Notes under the pieces: model-generated
What the model saw: only the letters and a program-made list of their open reading frames with translations
Told to the model about the DNA's origin: nothing
Databases searched by the model: none
DNA from: Erythrobasidium yunnanense
Lineage: Eukaryota > Basidiomycota > Cystobasidiomycetes > Erythrobasidiales > Erythrobasidiaceae
DNA: 64,000 bases
Assembly: GCA_001600175.1 (NCBI GenBank)
Contig: BCJC01000001.1
Span: 1,909,831-1,973,830, forward strand
Direction of reading: 5' to 3'
Made by a program: the position numbers and the translations under genes
In this document: piece by piece, positions 1 to 12,305 of the stretch
Layout: each line of letters starts with the position of its first letter
Numbering within the stretch: position 1 is the stretch's first letter

Positions 1-951
1 ACATTGATATGCAGCAATGTCGTTATCTGAAGCTGGTAGATGTGCTTCCGCAACTCTGCAGCGTGAAGTTGGGCAGATGTTGGAGGAACCGTAGTATTCG
101 TGGCAGTCTGAGATGCATTGAAGGCGTTCTTGATGGCAAGCATATTGAAGCCCGGCGAAGAAGCCTGTTCAGGTGTTATTCCATCACCTTTCGACTCTGG
201 CTTTGAAGCCTCAAGACCGTCTTCTTCGGGGATATTGGCGAGCCCATTCGTGGCTTTCCGCGTAGGTGAGGTACGCTTGGGATTGAAGAGAGGTGTTCCG
301 CTGCTGCTTGGCGTTTGCGGCCGCTCGGATTGAGTTGTTGCTGTTGCTAATGCATAGCCTAACTGATCAGTCTGCAGCACTTCAATCGATAAGCAACCCA
401 GACGCACACTGATTGTTTGCGGATGGTATTTGCTCTTCTGCATCTGTAGGGATCGCCTTCTGCTTTCCCTTGACATCTATCGAAGGCGATTTCGCGACTT
501 CTTGGGCATGATTGCTGGGCTTTTCTGACTTTGATGGGCGAGCCTGACTTTCTTGCGGTTGTTGAGTCTGCTTTTTAGCTGTAATGTCTGGATTACTGCC
601 TCTTCTTGAGCTGCTTGACCGTGTCGAAGCCCGTAAATCAGGCCGCTTCGCGGACGAAGTCGATGCTGCAGGCTGATAGTCGTCGTCGGCGCTTCCTCCA
701 TCGTCTTCCTCGTCATCATCAGAGTCGTCGTGACCTCCAAACAGTCCATCTTCGTCTTCATCGCTGTCGCTGTCGTTATCCTCGCCGTCGTTTGGACCTT
801 TCCTGGCGTCTGTTTCTGCATGATCTGAGCCATCTTGATCCTTCACGCCATTCGTATCGCTACTATCTGACTTTCTTCTGCTCCCAGCGTCGTTCCTGCT
901 TGACCTTCTTCTGGCCGTGCTCGAGCTCTGGCTTTCGTCGCCATTTGGCAT
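1..951 (-). CDS. acidic low-complexity protein, C-terminus beyond the window
   Basis: The open frame runs leftwards from an ATG at 951. A 49-nt intron (359-407, donor GTGCGT, acceptor TTAG) joins codon 181 to a second exon that stays open to base 1, so the protein continues outside the window. The visible part is rich in Ser, Asp, Glu and Lys, with an acidic run near residues 60-90 (repeated DSDE/DDEE) and basic Ser/Arg patches on either side. I see no catalytic motif; the composition suggests a nuclear, disordered protein. In-frame or alternative upstream ATGs at 1077 and 1099 could extend the N-terminus if another intron is used. The exact start is therefore uncertain and no function is assigned. 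Confidence 0.5.
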
Positions 952-1371
952 AGCCGTTTCCCTTCCTTTCAAGCAGACACGACGACAGCGTAGCTTGTTG
1001 TATCTTGATTCTTCTGCCTTCAGAACGCCCTCGTGGCGCTTCAAGCGCTTCAGCCTGTTTGTATTGTTTCTGCACAAAGGGCCATCGAGCGTCTGACATC
1101 TTGTCTGAGTACTCTACAAGATCCTGACAGGTTGGATGTTATACAAAGCAAAAGCAGGCAGATCTAACAATTCCTAAAGAGGACTCTGGGAACGCGACAG
1201 TTACAGCAGATCATGCGGGCCTCCCTCGGCGTTTCACGGTGTCAAAAGACGTATTAGGGTTTTCAGGCACTTGTCAGGGTCAGTCAGATCATATCGTAGG
1301 CGCAAAGCAAGATTGCAGCACGTTGCGCTCCCCAGTATGCTACATCCAAGACCACTCCGGGCGCTACAAGA

Positions 1372-4153
1372 CTACCAGTAGTTCATAGTTCGATGAGGCA
1401 CCATCAAGGGCTCTCCAGCTGCCTGTCGCCGCTTACGTTCTGCAATCCACTTGTCTATCCATACTTGCATCTTCTGACGAGAGGGTTTCGAGCCGACGTT
1501 GACTGTAGGAATGAACTTTGCGCAATCGAAAGACACGGCGAAGCAGGTCTGCAATATCAGTAGGAACTATTAGTAAGAGTACGTACTTTCGGTCGTGACG
1601 CGGCGACTTACCAACTCCGCAAAGCTCGAATGCTCAGAATATGGGACGCCATATGCCTCTACAATCCTTGTCGAGTCTTTCGTAGGTGTCATCCACGAAG
1701 GATTATATTTCCTCTGTAGTTCTCTACTGATCATCTGAATGACAGAGGGATTCTTGAGCGTGAGAGCCATATTGCCTTCCGGCTTGAACGTCCATCCTGT
1801 AGGTCGCAAGCCAACGATATGACTGAAGTGCGGCTTGTACTTGTCGAGATAGTCGGATAGCTCGTCGACTTTTATTTGCCCAAGCCAGGTAACGTGGATT
1901 TGCCCTTCGAGCGGATCTTCAGTCACCATGGACATGAGCTCGGGATCATCTTGGCATTCAAAGATCTCCTTCTTGCGTTTGTCGCAGTAGATCTTGGCGT
2001 TGATGGCGCGAGCGATGCCTGTACAGCCAATCTTTTAGCGCTCTGCATTCTTCGCAAGCGACAACACCGAAACATACCTTTGACGATACGCTCTTTCCCG
2101 ATGGAATATGTTCCGACCATGACGAGCAGTCTCTCCTTGGGTCCCTCCGCCTTCACAAGTACTTTCTTCTTCTCGTCCTCTTCATCAAGCAGCAAGCTTC
2201 CATTCAATTCCACCTCTTCCAGCTCTTCCTTCTTAGCCTTGTTCAACCATCCTTTCATCATCTCACCCTGTCTTACAAGCTGTGCACCACCTCCTGATCC
2301 TTTCTTAAGCGCATCTCTATCGCCCTCCACCCTAGCTCGTATCAGCTCGGCACATGCTTCTACTACCTGCTCTTGAGCAGGGAAACAGTACTTTGGATTC
2401 AAGTAGGTCGTGTCTAGGTAGCAGATGTCAATCTTCTTGCCCTTGATAGCGGGATGGTGTAGATGGGCGGGAGAAGCGCGGAAATCACCGCAGTGTAGAT
2501 AGCGGAAGATCTTGCTAGGCTTCTTGTGGAAAGCGCCTGATGGAGAAGTGTGCGGACCTTCGAAGACGAAGATGCTCGAACCGGGACAGCTGGCATTAAA
2601 AGCGTCAGTCCAATGTTTTGTTTCAAGAATCGCACAGGAAAGGCTTACTGGTTCGCATCGATAAGTGTCACCTTGCACCCGGCAATCTCGAACATCTCAT
2701 CGAAAGGAAGAGGGTGGAGCCACTCGTCCTTGACGCCCAGCTTGTACCGGATGAGATTGGCTGTTCCGACAGAGCAGTATATCGGGCCGTTCGCCCATGA
2801 AGACGATAGATTTGTATAGTGGTCGGAGTGTGCGTGTCTATGCAAGGCATACTGTCAACGTAATGTATGGTAGTGTAAAGAGAGCAAAACCTACGATAGG
2901 AAGTACGCTTCTACACCTGGGATGTTGCCGTACTTGAACGCATCGACAGCGATAGTCATACCGTCCAGTATCTTGTAGAATGGTGCAGGACGAACAAAGC
3001 CTCTCTTTGCCTGCGAACGCGTAGAATAAGCAGTCTCGCCGAGCAAAATGATCGATATTGAACTGACTTGGGCTTTTTCGGACTCGGCGGCTTCCGCCCA
3101 TTGCTTATCGATGCTGTTACCTTGCATAATCGCCGTAAATGCGTTGGGTCGCGTGTCTAATGTCACTAAGGACGTAGAGGCTGACGGAGAAATGCTTCGC
3201 CGCAGAGATGATAGAGGTCTGAGGAGGTTCTTGTTTGCTCCAGATGATGTAGATGTCCTCTTCGGACTCTTTCTATCTTCATTGCGGTCCATGAGCTGCA
3301 AAGACAGTCTCAGAAGCCATCTTCTGCGAATTGCGTTTCTGAGGCGTACCTCCAAGATATCATCGTCTGACCCTGCGCCTCTCTCCTCTTGATAGTCTTC
3401 ATACATCTGCGAATCGTCCTCCTGCATCATCATATCGTCTCCAAACATGCTTTCCTCAAACTCGCTAGCTTCGCGAGATCCAGCCGTCCTTCGCATCACG
3501 ATCCTCTCTGAATCCTCCCACTCATCATCATTGACTAGTATCTCGTCGTCCTCGAATACGATAGGCGAAGGAGGTCGCACTACAAAGCTTTCGTCCTCTT
3601 CGAGTTCGCCACCGTCTTCATCGTCGAGATCAAACTGGAGCAGAGGTGGTGGAGGTGGAACATCGACCTTCTTAGGAGCAGGTTTCTGGACAGGTGTCTT
3701 TTGTTTGGAAGGGCGAGCCTTGAGCTTGACGGCGCTTGTACTTGCGACCGGAATGCAGGCTATCTCTTGAATATCATCGTCGTCGCCGTCCGAGTCTGTG
3801 AGGATAGTGATAGTTTCTAACGTGGCAATGTTCTTCTTTGGTTTCTTGACTGAAGCTGGCGTTTCCGATGAGCTCTTTACGCGCTTCTTTGACGCTGGCC
3901 CCGGCGCCGGGGATGCAACGACAACGGTCGCCGATTGTCTCTTCTTGTTGCTACTACTGATACTGAGTGACAGATCCAGAGGTTGGAGCATCCATCCTGC
4001 TTTGAGCTGGCTGCCCGGCTTTACGATATCGACATCGGCTTTTGCCTTTCCCTTGCCTTTATCCTTCTTTGTTAGGAGTGTACTCTCCTTGACTGGGCTG
4101 TTGCTTCTCCTCGCTGTCTCCCGGCTCGTCTTGACCTTCAAGGGAGTCTTCAT
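1372..4153 (-). CDS. PSO2: Pso2/Snm1-type DNA interstrand cross-link repair nuclease
   Basis: Six exons are joined by introns 3011-3067, 2838-2894, 2590-2648, 2019-2077 and 1549-1611. The long N-terminal third is basic and acidic low-complexity sequence, as is usual for the family. The metallo-beta-lactamase part starts near 'VDAFKYGNIPG' and carries the metal-binding HAHSDH motif, 'LIDANHCPGS' and 'HCGDFRA'. The DRMBL domain follows, with 'GTYSIGKERI', 'RPTGWT', 'PYSEHSSFAEL' and 'IIPTVN'-like 'FIPTVNVGS'. Family members are 5'-exonucleases acting on cross-linked DNA in the nucleus. A loop rich in Glu and Lys is inserted before 'GTYSIGKE' compared with animal SNM1A. The first intron (57 nt) has no stop and keeps frame, so unspliced mRNA would still be translated. 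The neighbour 4787 is divergent. Confidence 0.88.
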
Positions 4154-4786
4154 CGCATCTCTTCAATCAGCTCGACCGAAGGCAAACGCCAAAGAATGGT
4201 TTGCAAATTAAGACAAGTCATGAATGACCGCAAGGAGCTCTCTTGATTTCCAACATTGAAGATACTGGCATTGTACCGTCTATCATAGCTGTCTCCATAC
4301 TCGCGTCTGACCTCGCCTCGGTCGCGACAAGATCGCAGTCCAGTAGCCGCCCAAGTACAGCACACAGCAGCGGGAACTACAGTAGTGCAATCTGAGGAAG
4401 TAGAAAGGCTACTCTATTCTGATCATACGAAGCCAGCGATGTCGAGAAAGCGAGACTCCGTAGATTTATGCAGGGCCAATGTCGCTCTCCTCAGCGCGTA
4501 AAATCGATGTGCTACGGATTGCGCAAGAGCGTACAGTCCACCGCATGCTTCCGGCTATCCTGCTCCGTGATAGATAGCGGTCCATCCAATGAGCTTAGCT
4601 CGTCTTCATCCGCCGATGGTCCGCCCGGGAGACAAGACTTTATCTGATCAGATCACATCTGATCTGATTACCCCGCCCTCGCAAATTTTCTAGGCCATAC
4701 CTCTTCCGCTCGCTCCCGTTCTCTTCCACCTTCTTTGCTTCTGCTTTCCATCTTTCCATTCAACTCACGAAACAGACAGAGAAGAC
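4154..4786. other. divergent intergenic region, PSO2 / siderophore transporter
   Basis: This 633-bp gap separates two divergent start codons. It holds a GATA-type iron-repressor motif (4640-4648), a second HGATAR-like site near 4568-4573, and a CT-rich stretch at about 4690-4755 typical of fungal core promoters. I see no convincing coding frame. Confidence 0.5.
4640..4648 (-). promoter_or_regulatory. candidate Fep1/SreA/Urbs1-type GATA site
   Basis: Read on the minus strand the nine bases are ATCAGATAA, an exact match to the ATCWGATAA consensus of fungal siderophore-repressing GATA factors. The site lies about 140 bp upstream of the ATG of a siderophore-iron transporter, the classic target class. 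The surrounding 30 bp repeat CTGAT several times. Function is inferred from motif and position only. Confidence 0.55.
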
Positions 4787-6930
4787 ATGAAGACTGAAGA
4801 ATCAGCTGGAGTACGGCGCATAGCTCTCATCTCTAGCTGCTTCACATCCTGGCATCGCTGGGCGCTCTACTTCAGTCTCTTCCTCGTAAGTCGTCCCGAC
4901 CTCTCTGGCACCAACGCCCTTAACATCTGTTCGACAGGTCGCCTACGCATACGGTCTCGACGGAAGCGTACGCTATACTTTTCAAGGCTACGCGACAGCA
5001 GGCTTCGGCCAGCACTCTCTCCTGGCCACCGTCAATGTCGTTAGATCTATCGTAGCTGCTGCTGCTCAGCCAGCATACGCCAAGATCTCCGATGTCTTCG
5101 GCCGTACTTCCATCCTCTTAATTTGTGCTGTTCTATATACTGTCGGTAAGCCGTCATCATTTTGGGTGGTCTATGCGTATAGTCTAAGCTTTCGCGGTCC
5201 AGGCACTATCGTCGAAGCTACCAGCACAAGCGTTGAAGGCTTCTCTGGCGGAGCTATACTGTATCAATGTAGGCAGCATCTAACCATATTCTTGCTATCA
5301 GGCTGAACCTGGTTCACAGTCGGTTATACTGGCATCTTGCTTTTGGTAGAAGTGCTCATTGCAGACACGACCACGCTTCGAAATCGATTACTGGCTTCAT
5401 ATATCCCGGCTCTTCCGTAAGGACTCCCTCATAGACTTGTTTAGACCTATCTGACGAATTTATAATAGGTTCCTGGTCAATGCCTGGGTTTCTGGAAATG
5501 TAGTCGCGGCTATTGTTGCGAGCACCACTTGGCACTGGGGCATTGGGTACGTGCATCATGAATACAAAGCTCCCATCTACAACTAACGTCAGTACAGCAT
5601 GTGGGCCATAATCTTCCCAGCATGCTGCATTCCCCTCTTCGTCGTCTTGTTTAGCGCAGAACTCCGTGCAAAGAGACAAGGGCTCCTAGACGACGTTCCA
5701 TCACCTTTCCGACTCATCTTCAAGGACTCCAGCGTCCTCAAAGACTTGTTCTGGCAAACCGATCTCGTCGGTCTTATTCTCCTCGCAGCTACATTAGCGC
5801 TCATCCTGCTGCCTTTCACGCTGTAAGCACACCAACCACATCTTCATCGCCAAATCTTGCTGATAACATTGCCAGGGCCGGTGGACTGTCGCAACAATGG
5901 AGAACTGGCAAAGTCATTGCGACCCTGGTAGTTGGAGGTTTCGTTGCGCTCCCTTCGTTCCTGGTCTGGGAGATGAAATTCGCTCGAATCCCCATCATAC
6001 CTTTCAGGCTGCTTAAAGACCGTACAATTCTGGCTGGTCTAGTCATCGCTATGTTCCTAAATGCATCGTGGTATCTGCAAGGCGATTACCTCTGTAGGCT
6101 CAGCTTCGGCGCATTATGAATGATATATACTGAGATGTTATTTGTAGATCCCGTTATGATTGTCGCGTTCAACCAGAGCGTACTGTCAGCAACTCGCATT
6201 TCCAGCCTATACTCCTTCTGCTCGGTCATCACCGGAGTGATTCTCGGTCTTCTAGTCCGATACTTCAGACGACTCAAGTACTTCATTGTAGCTGGAACGC
6301 TGCTCTTCATGGTATCTTTCGGCATCCTGATCCGCTATCGAGGAGGAGAAGGCCAGATTTCAGGTCTTATCGGCGGTCAGATCCTGCTCGGTATTGCGGG
6401 AGGAATGTTCCCTTACCCTACTCAAGCACTCGTGCAGGCTGCTACGAGACACGAGCATGTTGCTGTCATTACGGCTCTATACCTCGCAAGCTATAATGTC
6501 GGAAGTGCGCTCGGCTTTACTATCAGCGGAGCTATCTGGACTCAGACCCTTCCTGGAAAGCTCAGCGAGCAGCTTGGGCCACTCGGATCGACTCTCGCTG
6601 CTGATCTGTATGCGGACCCATACACATTTGCAGACACGTATCTTGTTGGAACTCCAGAGCGAGCAGCTGCCATTGTAGCGTACCAAGCTACTCAGAGGTT
6701 GCTGTGCATCACTGGTATTTGCATGGTGAGCTTGTGACTCTCCAGCACCTCAACGAGTCCATCTGATATATTTCGCACTCTAGTCGTCCGTACTCGTCTT
6801 GGCTGCTTTGTGCCTGCGCAACTACTATCTAGGAGATGTCCAGAGTCGCGACGATGCTGAAATTGACGGCAGCGAACTCTCTGATGACGAAGAACGAGCT
6901 TCGAACAAAGGGGATCACGATAGGAAGTAG
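4787..6930 (+). CDS. MFS siderophore-iron transporter (SIT family)
   Basis: Nine exons (introns 4886-4937, 5146-5202, 5269-5319, 5417-5468, 5547-5597, 5823-5875, 6094-6147, 6726-6783) encode 571 residues. The protein is a multi-pass membrane carrier. The SIT signature region reads '[12 protein letters not shown]' followed by '[14 protein letters not shown]', and the C-terminal half has '[19 protein letters not shown]' and '[16 protein letters not shown]', all familiar in fungal SIT proton symporters for ferric-siderophore uptake. The short acidic C-terminus is cytosolic. The substrate cannot be told from sequence. A GATA-factor site about 140 bp upstream suggests repression by iron. The start is the only ATG in frame with the first membrane segment, 33 codons before intron 1. 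Confidence 0.87.
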
Positions 6931-7183
6931 GGAGGATTTGCCTCGGAGTGCAGAGATAAGTGTGTCACTGAAGCAAAGAAAATCTTGATAGAGAGAAAGA
7001 TAGCGCGCCGAGAGATAAAGGCTGCCCCTATCTTGGTTTGTACTCCGCCTGATCATCACCACGGAGTCTAGAATCGCAGGAGAAAGGGAGACACTCGAGT
7101 TTGGCCTCTGCTTGTTCTTCGCTTTGCTTCTTGCCTTTACACCTACATACATACTCAAACTTACTTCACTGGATCAATTCATC

Positions 7184-9530
<2,347 letters not shown>

Positions 9531-10317
9531 ACAGGCTCTTTCGGACGAGAAGTATTACATGTAACATAAAATGGTCTTTTCAGTCGCGACCAGAGGCATG
9601 GATGCAGCAGTTACAGTGCTTGAAGAGCATCTGGGCGGCTTAGGCTGTTCTCAAGACAAGCGTCAGACGAGCTGATCGTCCTCCTGCTGATGTTCATCGC
9701 AGACTTCCGGCTACAAGTCGACGTAGCTGGCCTCTGGATGCAAAGCGATGGTGTTCTCGCTGCTCTTGAGAGCGATGCTGCGGTGCGGTGACGACCTCGC
9801 CCCCCAGCCCTGCAGGAGTCTCAAGCTCGCACCATACTCGGCAACCGCCTGTCCTCAGATCTTCCAAATGTCTACTTCGGGCTATTTCACAGAACTAGCG
9901 TTTCGCTGGAACCCTCCACTTCCACAAGAGTGGAGATCGAAATACCGTTTTTGCGTTTGACCCGCCAACTCTTCCAACAGATCCTCCGGTCCCAAATATA
10001 AAAGCCTCGGAATGTGTGCTACTCTCTTCTTCTTTCTTTCTCATGAGCTCTACTGATTAGCTCCCTTCTGACCCTTACCTATCTACGACTAACACCCATC
10101 GCTACATTTTAATGTTCCCATTGGACCTTCACAGCATTCTCGCTCGATATTCAGGATGGCTGCAAGGCCAGTCACTGGTACTGAAAAGTTTTCTCAAAGT
10201 CATGCAGCTTCACAAAGTCTGCACTTCCCTTACAAACAGACAAGATGTTGGATGATCAGCGACAAGTGCGCTGCTCTATAAGTCGGGCGTGATCTCTCCA
10301 GGCCTTCAAGGAGAAAG
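9531..10317. other. intergenic region with TATA-like element
   Basis: I see no supported gene in this 787-bp stretch. It contains a TATA-like element at 9997-10004 and pyrimidine-rich tracts just downstream, which suggest a promoter for the gene remnant that follows. A 70-codon plus-strand frame at 9748 has no support. Confidence 0.4.
9997..10004 (+). promoter_or_regulatory. TATA-like element TATAAAAG
   Basis: A perfect TATAAAAG is followed 15-40 bp downstream by a CT-rich initiator-like tract. The next long plus-strand frame begins at 10318, about 310 bp away, so a 5' leader or a leader intron would be needed. Confidence 0.35.
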
Positions 10318-11945
10318 ATGGACCTGGTAGCTGCCAAGCAGAAGCTATCAGTGTTCCAGACTCTTATCCATCGTCAATACTACGATGATGCGTTTCCTGA
10401 CGGTGACAGTGCTTTCCGTCCACCCAATGCAACTCCTCTGGGTGCAATCTATGTTCCGGAGTTCGAACGCATGGATCTAACTGCTGCATCGCCTCCGCGT
10501 CGACCGAAAGGTCAACGGTTCACACCTCCTCACAGAGATGAAGCATATGTGCAACCACGGGTTGCAACGTCGCCTATTTACCGCGGTAACTACTCTCTCT
10601 GTGAACGTCAACCGAAGGGATCCACTTCAGAAGTCAAGGAAGGAGCTTGAAAAATCGTAAGAGAGAGCTTCAAAGAAGAGGAAGACTCCAGTTGTTCTTG
10701 CTCTACCGAAGGAAGTTTGTGAGACCGCAGGCAATGATTACTTGGAGGAACACATGGACAAGTGCATAATCATAGAGCCCGATACAACCGCAATCTGGTC
10801 CAATCCAGCCCAATCTCTCAATGCTCAGATACTCGCTACCGAATCTCACCTCCAAGAACTCAAAGCTCGAAAAGAAAGGGAGGACAGCCTCAGAGAGGAG
10901 GCATTGAGAGATGAGAAGGTCAGACATGAACTAGAGCTGCAACTGAGATCGATGGAACAGCGAGCTTCGGAACAGCTATTGGCGAGTGGGACTTGTGAAT
11001 ATGTACCCTGTCCACAAACACGACGACGCTGGCATCGGATATGACGAGCAAGATAACATCATCGAAATACCAGGAAGTCCTCAAGCGTATCCCACTGTTC
11101 CTCTGGAGACGTCTCTCGAGTCGCCCTCAAGTCGAAGAAGCGAAGATGCAGAAGCCGTTGAGGACGTCTCAGAGGTCACGAGAGACGATTACAGTGGAGA
11201 CGCAGAGAGCTACTATGAAGATACGCAAGCATACTCTCAAGCCTCGTTCCTCAAGGAAGACACACAGCCATTCACCTTTCCTCCGTACCTCGTTGAAGAG
11301 ACCATCCAACTCACCAAGAGCAAAGCCTATCACTTCTCGATAAGAGTACACGATGAAGCTCGCATTCGTTACAGTCAGCATCTCGGTTTAAGTGTAGTTG
11401 CAGCACGTTCGACATCTATCTGGAAGCACAAGCCACTACGGTCGCATCTTTCGTGTACGTCGACGAAGCCCGCAGACGGGTGGCATCCAGTGCAAGCAAA
11501 TTGAACAGCAACCTACGCAACGTTCTTGATACTAGGTACAGTCTTATATGCTGTCCTAATCAAAGCTGACTGGGTTCATCTATAAGTCACTTTCTCGTGT
11601 TCTCAAGATTTCAATCGCAAGGTTCCGTTCATCGAGATCGGACTCCCGCGTCTTGTACCGGCCAAGGAACACGAGTCTGCTTGTACACTTCGAGCAGACA
11701 AGGCGGAGGTCGAAAGGCGCCTCGGAGGGATACGCTTCAAGCTCCGTCCCGAATCTCAACCTACTGCGACTTCTCTCTTCGTCTATCCTCACGCTAAACC
11801 TTCTTATAAGCGCTGGGAACCACACAGTCGCAAGACTCCTTCGGGATTGCCAGAGGAGCTGCCCGACTACGCAAGATCTACCGAAGCAGACGAATCCAAC
11901 CAGCCATGGGAAATTTTGGCAGAAATCCGCCTCAGAAAATGGTAG
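10318..11945 (+). pseudogene. decayed or mis-modelled paralogue of the OTU/GIY-YIG gene
   Basis: Several open blocks follow one another but cannot be joined into one frame with good splice sites. They are an N-terminal block (10318-10580), a coiled-coil block (about 10731-11000) that joins via a 47-nt intron to an acidic block (to about 11345), and a block at 11406-11535. The final exon (about 11586-11945) reads 'FSCSQDFNRKVPFIEIG' and later 'KLRPESQPTATSLFVYP'. This last block matches the C-terminal exon of the gene at 51609-54953 ('FSCSQDVNRKVPFIEIG', 'ALRPAPQPSATAIFVFP'). The acidic block shares 'FTFPPYLVEET' with 'FLFPPFLGEDT' there. The protease-like and GIY-YIG parts are missing. Frame breaks near 11400 and 11540 suggest decay, but unseen splicing is possible. 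Confidence 0.45.
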
Positions 11946-12305
11946 GATGCCAGAGTCAGGCTTTCAGCGATCAACTATCACGGCTCTGAGATGATGGCAG
12001 CTGCGCCCTTGGTTTAAATGCTTTTGTGAGTCACTATTCATCCATCTGTCGAGAATAGACAATGCGCCAATACGGATACTCAGATTCGAAGACGTGAGAA
12101 AGGAAGATTCATGAAGTTACCCTGCCGAAAGCGAGTGCCGCTGCGATGAAGTTATTTTTAGTGATTTATGATCAGTAGATCTGATGATAGTCAGCGCAAA
12201 TGCTCGATGTCCATAGCACTGATTTACAGACTGTTGTTCGATGTTGCCCACGTATGTATGATCCGCAAATTAGGAGATTAGGGATACAATCGCGTAAGAA
12301 GGTCT
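11946..12305. other. intergenic, nothing recognised
   Basis: This 360-bp gap lies between two convergent units. No gene or repeat was seen. Confidence 0.4.
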
